DNA of 64,000 nucleotides. Source: Lanius collurio. Lineage: Eukaryota; Chordata; Aves; Passeriformes; Laniidae. The DNA is taken from assembly GCA_020086605.1 (NCBI GenBank), contig JACBWW010000017.1:12600126-12664125 (forward strand), read 5' to 3'. Shown in pieces: positions 39,105 through 52,388 of the stretch (its first letter is position 1; each line of letters starts with the position of its first letter). A program made the translations under genes and the position numbers. Below the pieces are notes generated by a model. The model ran no database searches. It was not told the DNA's origin and saw only the letters and a program-made list of their open reading frames with translations.

Positions 39105-42100
39105 AAGAATCCATGCTTCCCAAAGAGAAGAGCAGTGTGTGGAAAAGGAAGGGAAGCTTTGGTGGCTACTGCTGGCAAAAGCAAAGGTGAGGTGGATGAG
39201 GAGAAAACCACTTTTTCTTACAGAATAACTATTGGCTTCAATGTCATCATGCTTTAGGTAAACATGCAGAAAGCCCAGAAGTGCAAAAAAAACAGGGTAA
39301 CTAGTTCAGATAGAAGGGAATTAAATTTGTGGCAAGATGAAAGCAAAGCCAGATCTTTTTGTGGTATCGAAATAACTTTGCTACTGCCTTGAACACCACC
39401 CTTCAGAGTGGAGGAGTTGGAGAGTGGTGTGGAGAAGACTGGATAACAGATGTCTTACAGATACCTGTCCCTCTTCTGCATGGTCAGATCTGCAAAGTGG
39501 CAGTCTGCTTCTAGGATCTGGAAGTGTTGTTTAGGTAACCAAAACTCTGGTTCCCATCTAACTTACAGCTTGCAAAGTCACCGTACATCTGTGTAGTTTT
39601 GCTATAAAACACCACCATGACAGTAAAATAATATTTTATACTGGTTTGTTCAGGCATAAGGGCTTCATCAACTCAGGCTGAGAAGAAATGAAGGGTGAGA
39701 AACCCTTCTCCCATATTATTATCTGTGTGTTGAGAGTTCTGGACTGGAGGAAGGCAAACAGCGTTGCTCAATTCATTTCCATTAGAAATTGAATGGGCTT
39801 CCACATTCCTGGATAGCACATGACAGGAGGTATTGGCTCATAGGAGATATTTTGCAATTTAACCATGACTGGCTGAAGGATTGGGAAATAAGAAGTGTTT
39901 TTCCGCATGAACGCTATTGAAACGTGAGCCTAAAAGCTTGTCCAGCCAAAGGCTGGGATTCACACCTTTCTTTCTGTACCTTTATTGCTTGGTCCTGCCA
40001 AGGGTGGGTATTATCTGTCTGATAGCTTTAAGACTAGAGAAGGCCTTGGCTGAGCTGAGGGAATCTGTCTGAAAGCAGATCATAATATCAGGGTTAAGAA
40101 ACAGACAACGTTTGTTGCTGGTGCTGTTTTCATCAAGAGGTGACTCACTGGTGTGCACTGAGCATCCCAGGCCAGTGGCTTAGGTACCAGGCTGCCAGAC
40201 AACACATTAAGGAGTGGCAGAAGGGGACAAAATTTTTTTCTGCAAGATGCTTCTTCCTAACACAGTGTGTGACTGGTTCCTGTCTTCTGTGACCACAAAA
40301 AGTACAGCTCAGGTTCCCAGCATCTACTACTTTAGGGAGATCTAAAAATGTCTTTCTCAGGAGGAAAAGATGGTTATTTCACATTTTATGTGGAAAAAGA
40401 AAAAATGAGCCTGCAAGATCTCTGATCCAGAACACCAGTTTTGAGGCTGTTTACCTACTTTGAGGAAGACGCTTATTGAAGTCCATGTTCTTTGTCAAAT
40501 GAAGGATTTTGAAGTCCTTGACTCCTTCTAGTGAGCAGGAGTATAGTTGTTTGCTGGCTAGTGCCTCTTGTGAACAGCTCCACAGACAGACACCCAGCTT
40601 GCAGCTTAGCAGTACAGTTCTAATCTTTACTCTGGGTAATCCTTACACAAAGCAGAACAGCTTTAATTGCAGATGATGAGCATCAGAGAGAGAGTGAACT
40701 CCAGCATTTCTGGCAGCCAAGAACTTGTTTGGGATTTGCCACACAGATGAGCAATTTGAGTTTTCTTCCTCCATATGTTTAAAAACTATTATGGCCTGCT
40801 GGGCTTCTCTGAAATACAGCTGCCTGCCTCTGACCAGGAATTTTGTCATGGCTCTGAGAAAATACCCCATGCAGTCAGTATTTTCCTCTTGCTTTGTCCC
40901 AGGGCTGCTGCTCCGGGTGAGCGCTGTTAGCACGTCAGGACTCAGTAGCGGAGAACATTCCATTCCTGCTGTCCTTGTCAGGACCACAAAACTGGAATGA
41001 TAATTTTAAAAATTGCTTTGGCTCAAACATGGAGTTTCAATAATTCTTGAATTTTCAGCAAACCAAAAACCTGCACTGATTGAATGGGTCATCTTGTTTC
41101 CTGGTGTGTTTTTTTTTTAAATAGCACCATTGGGACATAGCAGAAGCAATGGAAACACAGATCCATTCACCTTTCACAGCATATGGGATGGCATCTCTCC
41201 TGCACCAGCCTCCAGAGCTGAAGCCAGGAGGTTTGTATGAGGAGGGGAGGTGGGATTTTGCATCGCTGTGACTAACAAAGAATATGGTTTCCAGCCAAAG
41301 CAGGTTTGTGTGCACCATAGGACCCACGGGGGTACAGCACTTCCAGAATCCCCTCTCCTTGGATTTGACATACGTCATTATCTATCTGTTGGAGGAGGAA
41401 GAAGTTGGCTTTGATTGTTGTTTGGTGGGACAAAGCAGCACGCCAGCTGACAAACCTCAGATGTTCTCAGTTCCCTCTGCATGAAATTTACAATGGAAAG
41501 GTTAAAAATTATCTTACCACTTCGTATTGCTAATTCTTTTGGGTTGACAAAAATTGCTGTGATGCTATTTCTCTCTGGATTTTTTCTTCTTTTGGGCAAA
41601 TAGATGAGATGTGGGGTTGGAAATCCCTCAGCCTACTACTTACAAGTCTACACACAAGGCTGGGGTAAAATTTGGAGGACAAGCAGTGGGAAAGACCATC
41701 TCCAGTGACACACACTAAGGGAAGAGTGGATACATGTGACAGAAGGCATGTTTTCTGTTTCGTTATATTCTTTCTGAACCTACCCAGTGCAACTATACTC
41801 AGAGGCTTATACTAAGCCATGTTTGAGGGGAGGGAAATAAAACAAAAGGATCCTCCATCTCTTTGGGGTTGGGAGGCAGCTTAGGTTTCCTGTGGGGTGA
41901 CTGGGGCAGCATTCTAAAGATCTTGTGGACTTTGCATGCTCAACTTCTTCAGCATACTAACTTGCATCCACTGGCTAGTCTTTATGAAGCATTTAATTCT
42001 GTAGTTTTAGAGCTGTTGAAAAGGCAAAGGGAAGATTTATAACAACATTTGCTAACTCTAGGCCAACTGGTTTGGCGCAGGAAAGAACTATGTTTTTCAG

Positions 42101-44670
42101 AACAGCTTTTCAACATTCCACTGTTAGCTAAAATGTATGAAAATTACAGTTTTTAAATGACCATATGTTTTTGCTGAGAAAGAAATAGATTGCCTGAAAG
42201 GGGAAGATGAGGCCTGAACTCAGGCTTCTATTCTACTACTGTCAACTTTTCAGCTAATGGATGACCTACTACCATCTAAAACTACTAAATTTGTGTGATT
42301 AATGCTGCTAAATTGCAGCCACAGAATATTTATAATTTTCTCTGTCAGCTTGATACCATTTGTGCAGCATCACTATAAAAGGTGAAGGAGAGAAAAGGAG
42401 ATTAATATGGTGTGCTTGTACAGGACAATACGGCATAGCTCTCCTCAAAGCAGAAGCTTTCAAGTGAATTAAACTAATGGTTCATCTGTTTCATTTCCAG
42501 CTCTATTTTTTTTAAATCAAGAACAGCAGATCCTTTCCATGTTGTCTGCTTCTCTAGACAGAAACTGAGACCAGAAATGTTCTTGCTTTTGGCTTCACAT
42601 TGCTCAGTAGAGCACGATCATCCAGCACTTTATTCATGTGACTTATCAAGAGCACGGGGATCTTATTTTAGCCACCCATTTTAGTCTAATTGGACTGGCC
42701 TGTGTTAAAAATCTGTGCTGGATTGATGGGATTCTTCAAATGCTTTTCTATTTGCTCTGTTGAGCTGTTACCAGCCAAACAGATTAAGAACAAAGAGAAG
42801 ATGTGATGGTCTTGGGTTGCAATCCTCTTCCTTACTTTATAGCCATTGTTTAAGGTGTCCAAAATAGAGAAACTCTTTTTGCCTCTTCTCCTTCAAAGCA
42901 GACACTTGTTAAGGGGGGAATTAAATGAAGCTGAAGATGGTGGAGGAATTATTGAAATTACACTTACGGCTGTGCAATGTCATTCTCCAGTGGAAAGGAG
43001 CCAGCCCCTTTGCAAGGCCCAGCTGGCTGCCTCCACTCCCAAATACCAGGAGTTCTTGTGTTGCCACACCTGCACTATAGGTGGGAGCAGGAGCACCCTC
43101 AACTCCCTTACCAACCTCATAAGGTGCAGCTCAACCCTTGGCAGGAGAAGCCAGGGACAGTCAGCACCGGGGGGATCAAATCCAGAAAGTCTGCTTCTGC
43201 TCCTAAAAAGGCATCATCATCTGACTCTGCTTCTCTTCTAAGAGAGTTGACAAAAAAGCTACTTAAAAATCTGTTTAAAATTACATATTCTCTGCTAGAG
43301 GGTTTGCTAAGCTCATTATAGAAGTGGAATGAAATTCCACAGCATGTTTAGCATTTTTCTTGTTCTTATTTTCTGAGCTTTACCAGCCTAATAGAGAATG
43401 ACTGATCCTACTGGTGATCTGAGAAAGACACAGTGGAGGAATCACAGCAGGCTGAGCACCATAGCAATACTGTGACTACCAGTTTGGCTACTTCATTGTG
43501 CAGGCTGATCCAAGGAGGGATTAAGAGGATTTTGTTTTCCATTTTTTAAGTTGAATGGGCTGGGATGAAAGCCTTTTACTGCATTTCTGAACAAGTCAGG
43601 ATATTTAGAAAAGCAGTAACAATGGACTGCACCAGACTTGGACTTTGAGCAATATGAAATAATTTTCCATAGGAGACTGACTGTATGAAACCACCCAGCT
43701 TCCCTGTCTTTGATCCTTTAGTGGTCACTGATGACCTCTCATCTTTCTCTGCTCCTTACAGCCTTCTGCAAGGAGCCACCCTGCTGCTCTCTGGCAAGTA
43801 ATGGGAAAAACGCAGGCCTGGAACGTCTGATTGCCAGGATGTATTAAAGTCTGAGGGATATGTGGTGGTTCAGATCAAATACAAATCAACCATAAGCCAT
43901 GGCTTAAATTTAGGTTGACCTTCACCTTCTGACAGGTTTGAAAATGATTGATTGTTTTTCATTTATTCCTCCACCCCCCACTCCTGATACCTAATTAAGG
44001 ACAGAAGCAAAGGGAACAACTAATTGTTATCACCAGTTTGGATTTCCAGACTAAGAAACGTCAGTTCAGGGATATGTTGTCCAAATGTTTTGCTAAACTG
44101 ACCCATAGCCAGGAATTTTCAACACTGCACTCATTGCTAATCTGTATGCATCAAATCATGCACATTTTTCTCTTTTAGCACCTACCACTTGTGCCTGAGA
44201 ACTGTTCAGGTCTTGACAAAAGCTTCTGCCACAGAGGCTGGATTTCTCTTTTCCACTAACACAGAGAGTGCAGGCAAGGAGGGAGTAAACCTCATGTTTA
44301 ATGACTGATGCCTTGTTGTGGATTGCTGACTTTTAGTCCTTGCCACCACAGCCAGCTGCAGACTTTGTTGACACTTTTGCAAAAACCAAGGCCTCAGTAC
44401 CTCAAATATATTAACTTTTTTTACCCTTTGAAGGCTACTGCTATTTAGATAACTTCACCCATATATCTGCTGCTTGATATGTAATTGTTCTGTGCAATTA
44501 AGGGCTTTGCAGTTACCTCACTTAAATTGGGCAAACAAAAACTATTACCAGGCTGTACAAACGGCTAATCAAGTGCTCAATTCAGCAGATTGCAAAGGAA
44601 AAAGGAGCCCCTTGATTTGCAGCAAGCAAAATAGTACAAAATTTTGTGATTAAACATCTACTGCAGCTCC

Positions 44671-44683
44671 TGCAAATTTGCAT
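44671..44683. promoter_or_regulatory. Overlapping octamer motifs, candidate POU/homeodomain site
   Basis: TGCAAATTTGCA (44671-44682) is a perfect 12-bp palindrome in which the POU octamer ATTTGCAT (44676-44683) overlaps an inverted octamer-like half. The surrounding 200 bases contain several ATTA-type homeodomain core motifs and no repeat. Motif presence alone does not prove function. Confidence 0.2.
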
Positions 44684-45965
44684 GGTAGTGTGGGCACATA
44701 TGGAAGCAAAGGTTCATCAACTGGCTCCCAGAGGGGAGGAAAAGGAGGGTTTGTCTTCTTCCCTCCCTCCCCCTGTCTGTAGCCCAGCAGTTATCTCAGC
44801 TGGCTTATGTTATAAATGACCCAGCTTCAAATCTTGCCTGTCTGATTGGGAGGGCTCCAGAGGCTTACCCCAACTTTTAGCTTCTTTCACAAGGAATACC
44901 AGACATTCACACCAAGCAATTATTTTATATAGTTTCCCTTTAGGTCATCTTGCAGCAGGAGGCCCACCCTGGGAATCACTCCAGTCCTAGCACATGGGGA
45001 CTCTCAACAGGCCAACACACTGAAGGACTGTTTCTGCTTTAGGCACTAGCAGCAGCAACCTGAGCCAATAAATCTTCTATCCTTTACAAATGAAAATTCA
45101 ACCAGAAAAACCCATACAAAATCTTATCTCAAAGTAGGTCACCACTAGGTTGATTATCAGATGTATTAAAGTCCATTTTTTTGTGCTTAATTTTACTCAT
45201 CAGAAATCTACCAGATTAAAAAATAGTGGAAAGTTCTTTTTCAATATGTGGATGGGAAAGGTGTCAGAAAGACAACAGATACTGCCAGCAATCACATGTA
45301 GTAATTTGGAAGCACATTACACCTCTAAATGAAGCATGTCTGTTAGTGTTCACACACATCACAGCATCTGAGTTTATATTTAAAGACCATAAATAATTAT
45401 GCAGCCGAAGTAATAAAGCACATACAAGCTACTAACACAGAGACAGTATGACTACAGCAGTCCAAACTGTCAGGTACAGTTTACAACTTCACAAAACTTT
45501 GGAAACAGCAACTGTGAAAACTGGCTATCCACACGTAGCAGAAATTTCTTCTACTGGCTGAGATTAAGCACAGAGCTGAATCCCATATGAGTATTTTTGC
45601 AAGTATCCACACTATAGGTATACATGCATGTGTATATATGCAGAAATACTAAAACTAACAAAAATATTTTTTTATTTTGACATTTTCTAAATCTTATTTA
45701 GATTTTTCTGTAATGGATGTAATGAATAACAAACAAAGCAATTTAAATCATTATAAGGCAATCTACTATCATTCAAAGTTTTGAATAATATCCATAGTTT
45801 TAAAACACATTTAGCAAATTATGACCAGTACACTTAAATTCAGCCTGTTGGTCAATATATCTGGAAGATAACTTTTATTTCTACTGATATCATACAAATG
45901 AATGGCAAAGGAAGACAGTGTAGTCAGATTACTCTGTGTGAATGAGATTATATTTATGAAAAGAC

Positions 45966-45981
45966 ATACATATATATGTAT
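45966..45981. repeat. 16-bp AT-rich perfect palindrome
   Basis: ATACATATATATGTAT is its own reverse complement. It sits in an AT-rich region and is probably a microsatellite-type sequence of little significance. Confidence 0.85.
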
Positions 45982-48071
45982 AGGTAAAATACTATGTACA
46001 AATAAATCTCAATAAATTCTGTCAAAATCTAAACCTTTTTTAATGTATTCTTTGGAACAAAACATACAAAATTCAGCTGTGAGCTTGATCTCAGCCAGTG
46101 GAAGAGATTTGTCGATGCTCTCAAGTAGACATTTTCACAGTTTCCATTTCCAAAATTCTGCAAAGTAATCAGCGATATCTGACAATTACTACTCACTTGC
46201 TGCCTTTCAAAATTTCTTTCTTCAGAAGTCAAATTAAGCTTGTGAAGTGGCAGTAACTGAACTTTGTCATCACTTCAGATTACAATTTTTGTGTAAGGCA
46301 TTTCTCTGTGAGTGTTTTGAGTTATCACTGTTTTTCAATTGTTCATGTGATAAGTAAAATCAACCAGATTCACAACTGACTGTGATTCTGTTGAAGACAG
46401 AAGACCTTGCTCCCCCCAGCCAGTTGAAGGCTCAGGATATTTCTGAGCAGACAGCATCAAATTAATTGTAAACTTAGAGGTATTTCCCTAACAGTTTATT
46501 GGTTTGATTCTGTAAAACATGCAATAATTATGCCCATTCTCAGTATTCATTTTAAACTCATATATTTCTCTTTGTTGTTTTCAGTTTCCCTTGTTTAGTA
46601 CTTGAAATCCTTGGCTGAGATTTTGAGGAGAGTCAATTCCCAACAGCTACAGTGTTCTTTTTTAATAACTAAAGGACAAAATCTCCATACCTCTCATACC
46701 TCTCAAACCACTGAAGTTTCAGATTCTAGGCCAGAATCTAACAAGCAACATGTTTGATGTTAATCATTTTCTCTTGAGTCTCTCTGTTGATCTGTTTCTG
46801 CAGGAGACAGGGGGACCATCATAAATCAGTGGTTTGCCTGGTGCTGTCCAAGGTAACGGCGTCCTGCCATGCTTGGCTGCACCCAGGGCTGTTCCACAAC
46901 ACACAGCTCCACACAACTGGGTGCTGCACTGCTCACACAGCCAGGGACAGCACTGCTCCATCAGCACTGCTTCCATGTTCTTTGGACTTGAGTAGCAAAG
47001 CCATGACCAGAACCTCTTCCTCAGTTCTAAAGGCAAGACAACATGCATAGATCCAAGTACCAGCTTTTCAACTTCTGTGAATCCTAGCAAGCCCCCTAAA
47101 AAAACCCAAACCAATCAAAGGTTAATATCTGTGTTTGAAGAGACTGTGAAATTTTGGCAAATGTCTAGTCACAGTAATTCAAAATGCATCATACATTATT
47201 TTAAGCTTCTTTAAACTTCCCAGAAACATGCCTCTTTGCTGTCTCAGTAAATCTGGTGAAGTCAAAATTGCAGGGACACAAATGTTGCATTCTTAACAGA
47301 GACTGCATGCAACCACAGAGATCTACTTGGCAGGAAGAGAGAAAGATCTGTGTGTATGCTCGCATACACCTTCACTGTTTCAGGCAATGTATAATAATTT
47401 CCCTTGTGAATAGCTATAAAGTTATTGTAGCATTAAAGCTGGATAGACCTACAGTAATGGTATTTCCTGACATTTCCAAATGTTAAAAGGTCAACAAAAA
47501 CAGTACGTATGGAAACAATCTCTTGTCATTACATTCTACAGCATGAATTAAATAAATATTTCCTCTTTTTTCTCCTTTCTCCTGTCATTCAATGTAGAAT
47601 TGTATACTGCCCCATGAAAATAGCATGAAGTCAGTAAGAGTTTTAATTAAAGAAGAATTCAATAAAAGCAATCTATTCAGTTTCAGTCAGATCTACTTTT
47701 TCTTCACTTACTAAAAGGTAATGAAATTACAGTAGTAACCACTGACATATATGAATCTGTCCAGAGAAACTCTTCCTCAAAAGGAAACTTCTAGTAGCAA
47801 GAGCCACCCATCCCAAACCAGTACAGAGACTGTTAACACACTATGCTAACTGCCTTTGCTTTACACATTGTGCAAGAGCAGAGGTCCCAGTGAAGCATTA
47901 AAGTTCAGACACTGCCTTGTACACACTGACAAGCCCATCAACAATAACTTTCCAACTGCTTTTAAATCAGGATCCAGTAGGATCCAGCTGCTCCTAATAT
48001 CGGCCTTAATCTCAACACATTAACAGACAGCTCAGCATGGGGATGGTCAGCATAGATGGGCAATGCCCATA

Positions 48072-48605
48072 AAATCATAGAATCATTCAGATTGGAAAAG
48101 ACCTCCAAGACCATCAAGTCCAACCTATGACCGAACACCACATCAACTAAACCAAAGCACTGAGGGCCACATCCATATTTCTTGAACACCTCTAAGGATG
48201 GTGACTCTACCACTTCCCTGGGCAGTCCACTCCAATGCTTAACCCTCCTCTCAGTGAAGAAATTCTTTCCTGAACTTTCCCTGGCACAACATGAGGCCAT
48301 GTTCTCTTGTCCTGTCACTGGTTGCCTGGGCAGAGAGGCTGACCCTCACTTGGCTATGATCTCCTTTCATGCAGCTGTAGAGAGTGACAAGGCCTTCCCT
48401 GAGCCTCCTTTTCTCCAGGCTAAGCACCCTCAGCTCCCTCAGCTACTCCTCATACAACTCACTCTCCAGACCCTTCACCATCTCTGTTGCCCTTCTCTGG
48501 ACACGATCCAGTACCCCAAAGCCTTTCTTGTAGTGAGGGGCCCAGAACTGGACACAGCACTCGAGCTGAGGCCTCACCAGTGCTGAACACAGAGGGAGTA
48601 ATGTC
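48072..48605 (-). mobile_element. CR1 LINE 3' fragment, minus strand, about 530 bp
   Basis: Read on the minus strand, this is the C-terminal end of CR1 ORF2 followed by the 3'UTR and the tail at 48072-48085 (AATCATAGAATCATT on the + strand). ORF2 residues visible on the minus strand include [22 protein letters not shown] near 48250-48180, within a frame disrupted by stops and shifts. Upstream parts of the element are missing. Similarity to CR1 fades around 48600, where the 5' truncation point lies. It is the longest ungapped CR1 piece in the window and is not functional. Confidence 0.94.
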
Positions 48606-49236
48606 ACAGCCTGACTGCCTGGTCTAGGAGAGAAATGCAGCTATTTTTGCAGCATGGAGCTGAGACACCAGCTCTGCACAGAGCGCAGAGGTTGCCCTTT
48701 TTTAATAGCTTCTTGTATTGCCAGACAGCATGGATAATGTCTTCAGTGTGTTAAGCTGTAAATGTTTTTTCATGTAAAATCTTGGTGGACACAATGATGA
48801 TCTGCCAGAGCATGACTGGGCTAAAATAGCAAAGTTGTGTCTTATCTGACCTGATATTGAAGTCCACAGTCATCTGGTAGGCTGGAACAAGAACAACTAA
48901 AAGACAGGTTCCATGAAGAGCTGTCAATAAACTTTGAACCAGACTGTTGGCAGCAATGCTTACCATAAAAGCAATAGCACTCTGAAGTTCCCTTAAGCTG
49001 AGTATAAACAGAACCCTTCTGGATGATGAGACTGAAAGGCTCTGAAGGCAAGACTAGCACGGCAGTACAAGAGGAGTGGGGGTGTGTATTGACTAGGGAG
49101 AATGAGAGACTGACCTGATGTAACACCCAGGAGACTCTGGAGAATACAGATGTATTGTGCAGTCCATGTGAAGAACTACAATAGCAAGAAAGGGTGAGGT
49201 AGAAAATACTTTCATGAAAGCCTCTCACTTTGAGCT

Positions 49237-49301
49237 TGTAGTTACTAAAAGGCTGGCAGAGAGATTTTCCTGAGAAATTCTCCAGCTTTTTAGTAACTAC
49301 A
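49237..49301. repeat. Hairpin: 20-bp inverted repeat with 25-nt loop
   Basis: Arms 49237-49256 and 49282-49301 are reverse complements with one G/T position, which would be a G-U wobble in a + strand transcript. The first few loop bases can extend the stem by about four pairs with one bulged C. The overall size (about 65 nt) resembles a pre-miRNA or a small MITE, but no target-site duplication is visible and no known miRNA seed is recognised. Confidence 0.85.
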
Positions 49302-52300
49302 TGGGCCACTGGTATCACTATTTCTTGTGTTTGCTGAAGTTCAGGGTGAAAGAGCCAGCCTTTCTCTGGATCAACTAGAGAAGTCACTTAGCTCCTTTAT
49401 GGACCCATGTAAAGAAACCCATGTCTACCACTTCTCTATTGTTATGGACTTCAATCACCAACCATTTAATACCTTGTTTTGGTTGTCTCTATCCCAGTTT
49501 TCCATTTTTCACTCTTAATTGACCTCAATTCATCTGATAATGATGACAATATTCAGGCAAATACATCAGGAACAGCTACATTAAATGCAGATACTAAGTC
49601 CCCTGGATGAGGAATTCAGACTGGTGATTTGTGCTGCTAACCGTGAGACAAGGCCCTAAGACCATCAATCCCATGTTACAGTGGCACCTGATGATAACAA
49701 CCACCCATAGGAATGTGATTTCCTGACAAAGAGGCAACAACAAAACAAACTTCTGGTCAACAAATCAGTGCTATGACAGCCCTAACAAAGTACGTCTGAA
49801 GGAGCAGGCAGTTCAGTCAAAGTCAGTAAAGTAAGAGAGACTTGGAAATGTCTTCTGCTGTCAATTTGTTTCATTGCTGCAAATGAGTTTCCTGTGCTTT
49901 CTCTGCATCTAAATACATAAATAAATAGATGCGTAAGTTGGTCTGTACCAGGGATACTCCTCACTTCACCAGTTTCCTTCTTCTGCAGAAAAACCTGGTA
50001 AAGCACAAGTGAAAAGGAAGAGTTCTAAAATGGCATCACCATCTATGTGCTTGCCAAAATGTGCCCCCTCAGGCAGTAGAGCCACACCAATAACTTATGG
50101 TCCCTCCAAAATAACCAGCTGTGTCTGCTTGGGAATACCATGTTGTTGCTCAGCTTTGATTTTGTTGTGAGGCCAGTTTACTATAGGCATCCTCAATGCT
50201 TCTGGTACAGCTCACCAACAATATCTGGAGAACAGCCTGACATACTGAAATTCTACTTTGCTCTCATGCTTTGTGTGGGTGCGACAATAACTTGCCTTGT
50301 GGCCCTCTGCTTTCATAATTGGTGCTGCTTCTCTTGTCCTAAATCTGAAACAGGGCTTGAAAACTGTATACCTCCTGAAAAGAAGTAATTTGCCACACTG
50401 GCATTGGCACTTCTTTGCCTCCCAGACATCTCTTATCCTCAAATAATTGTCCACAGACAGTAAATACATGAACCCATACAGTGGTTGCACTGTGCATTGA
50501 TTATTCTGTCACCCTCTCTGTCCAAGGGCAAAATTTTCTTCTGGAGGACAAATCACTTCTGCAAACATCTGGAATAAGGCATTCTTACTATTTAGACTTT
50601 CAGCTGCACAGTAGCGCACACCTAATCTATGTGCAGAGGATGACACTTCACCTTTCACCAGACATGTAGCCTCACATACAAAATGGAAAAAGGAAGGTTT
50701 CTGGAAATGTAACAGTTCAGAGCATAAACTGCTGCTTAGATCTTCAAACACACCCCATACCCTCAGTTCAGGGGAAGACGCATGAGGCTCTGAGGAGAGA
50801 TTAGGGTCAGCTTCGGGAAGTTCCATCCCAAACTTTCTTTCCAGGACCTGGACCCAGAATGAATACGGTAGGAAAAGCCTCTCTAATAAGTCAAACTCTT
50901 TCTTCTTTCACTAAATAAACCAAACATTTTTCTAACCTGTATTGTTTCTGGCTCTGCTCACTGCTCAGCCCCTTATTACAGCTTATTCCAAAATTCCTTA
51001 ATGGGTGTTTGGCAGAGTGAGTATGATCTATAGCGTGACCTTGCAATTCAGTGCACTGCTGTCATTCTGCATAATGCACTGTAAAGCATAGCTTTTATTG
51101 GAAATGAAGCTGCATAAATAAACACTCTTACTTTAATGTGAAGTAAAACATTTTGCATTACCAATGTGCAGATACATGTTGGGAGAAATTAGTTACTAGA
51201 GAGCCAAAAACCAAGCAGTGATGTGTCTATATTATTTTGATCATTTAAAAATGTAGCCAGTGTCTAATAATTTTTTTTCAGTTTGCAGTCTTTCATTTGG
51301 GGGAAGATTTTTTTGCAAACTATAGAGGGCTGAATGGGATTAAAACTTTCTCTGGGGTCTTCCATTCACATGATCTTCAACCCTCTGCTTCACCACATTG
51401 TCTATACACAGACACCAATTGCATGGAGGAAAAAACAAAATTTATCCAGTTTTGCAAAGCTAATCAAGGTGCTTTAGTTATCTAAGTGGAATCTCTTCAT
51501 CTCTACCATTGTAGCTTTACTTTTCTTACATATACTGACAGCTTGTTGAAAAAACATCTTGCTAATGCATGCACTCTAACATGCTTTAATTTTGTGCTTT
51601 TTCAGTCCATTATTAATTGACCCATCACTATTTGTTCAGAATTCAAGGCTGACTGCCTCAAGTGCACTTAAAAAACATATGGGCAAAATTCATAGGCATC
51701 AGCTTTGCATACCATACAACATGAGAGGTGACAGTACCAATTATGTGTCTGGAAGGAGACGCTCCAGCCGGGCTACAGACAGTTAGCTAATATTATTCCA
51801 ACATGTCATTTTGAGAGGGAATAAACCTGTCATGGTCATCAGCTATGTGAAGTGCTGGGATCGTTAGGCTAACTCTGGCAGTATCATGCTGGTTGGGTTG
51901 GTTTTTCAGTAACAATACTCACAGTCATTCAGTCAAATATTTGTGCCAGAACTTTCACCCACAGAAAATGCTGCTCCTCCTTTATGAGCAACTTGGTGCT
52001 TTGCTTAACAGGTTGCAGTGTCACATCTGGCACCTCATGGAGAGCCAGCACCAGGCATTCAACCCGGTCTCTGCAGCAGACCATTCCCAGGGAGGTTGTT
52101 TTCTTCAGAAAATGTACCCCAAAACAAAAATAAGAGAGAACATAATGAAAAACACAGAGCCAGAGGATAGCAAATACAGCTGCTTTCTCCTTCCTCCATT
52201 ACTTCAAGGCCATCCCTGCAATATGGGTTTCATTAATGGCTCAGAGACAACATTGCAGAATTACAAGTTCAAGATGTTATTGGAAAAGCCACCCCACGAC

Positions 52301-52336
52301 ATTTTATATGGTTTGGGACAGGGGTGAGGAAGAGGA

Positions 52337-52388
52337 TTTTTTTTTTTAATTTTTTTTTTAACAAAAAGAAACTTTAAAAAAAAATATA
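52337..52388. repeat. T-rich then A-rich homopolymer cluster
   Basis: Two T runs separated by AA (52337-52359) are followed by an A run (about 52375-52383). This gives a short, imperfect T/A inverted arrangement. It is a simple repeat with no adjacent retroposed body recognised. Confidence 0.8.

Larger units (their letters stand above)
39105..48071. other. Non-coding stretch, about 9 kb
   Basis: No exon is supported. Two overlapping + frames at 42846-43241 and 42977-43321 are the longest, with no recognisable domain. The area 44480-44700 is AT-rich, carries octamer-type motifs and is a candidate regulatory element, listed separately. The area 45600-46030 is very AT-rich with a 16-bp palindrome at 45966-45981. 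The remainder shows nothing recognisable. Confidence 0.5.

Noticed and set aside
42846..43321. Two overlapping + strand ORFs of 131 and 114 codons
   Set aside because: Two open frames over the same bases argue for low stop-codon density rather than coding. The Lys/Ser/Leu-rich end of the second one is suggestive but matches nothing I know.
43740..43802. Acceptor-like tract followed by a short frame and GTAATG
   Set aside because: The donor is weak, the frame is tiny and Cys/Pro-rich, and no partner exons are visible.
44779..44850. tRNA-like text (an A-box-like TATCTCAGCTGG and a B-box-like TTCAAATC)
   Set aside because: The flanks do not form an acceptor stem and both boxes deviate from consensus. 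It is at most a very old tRNA-derived fragment.
48182..48586. 134-codon + strand ORF
   Set aside because: It is the antisense shadow of the minus-strand CR1 element.
48842..49387. 181-codon ORF on the minus strand, the longest in the window
   Set aside because: It has no recognisable domain, its composition is Ser/Cys/Leu-rich as in chance frames, it has no splice or UTR context, and it runs through a hairpin-forming repeat.
51270..51485. Strong-looking acceptor (T run then CAG) followed by an open frame
   Set aside because: There is no donor before the stop, no recognisable protein and no poly(A) signal nearby, so exon status is unsupported.
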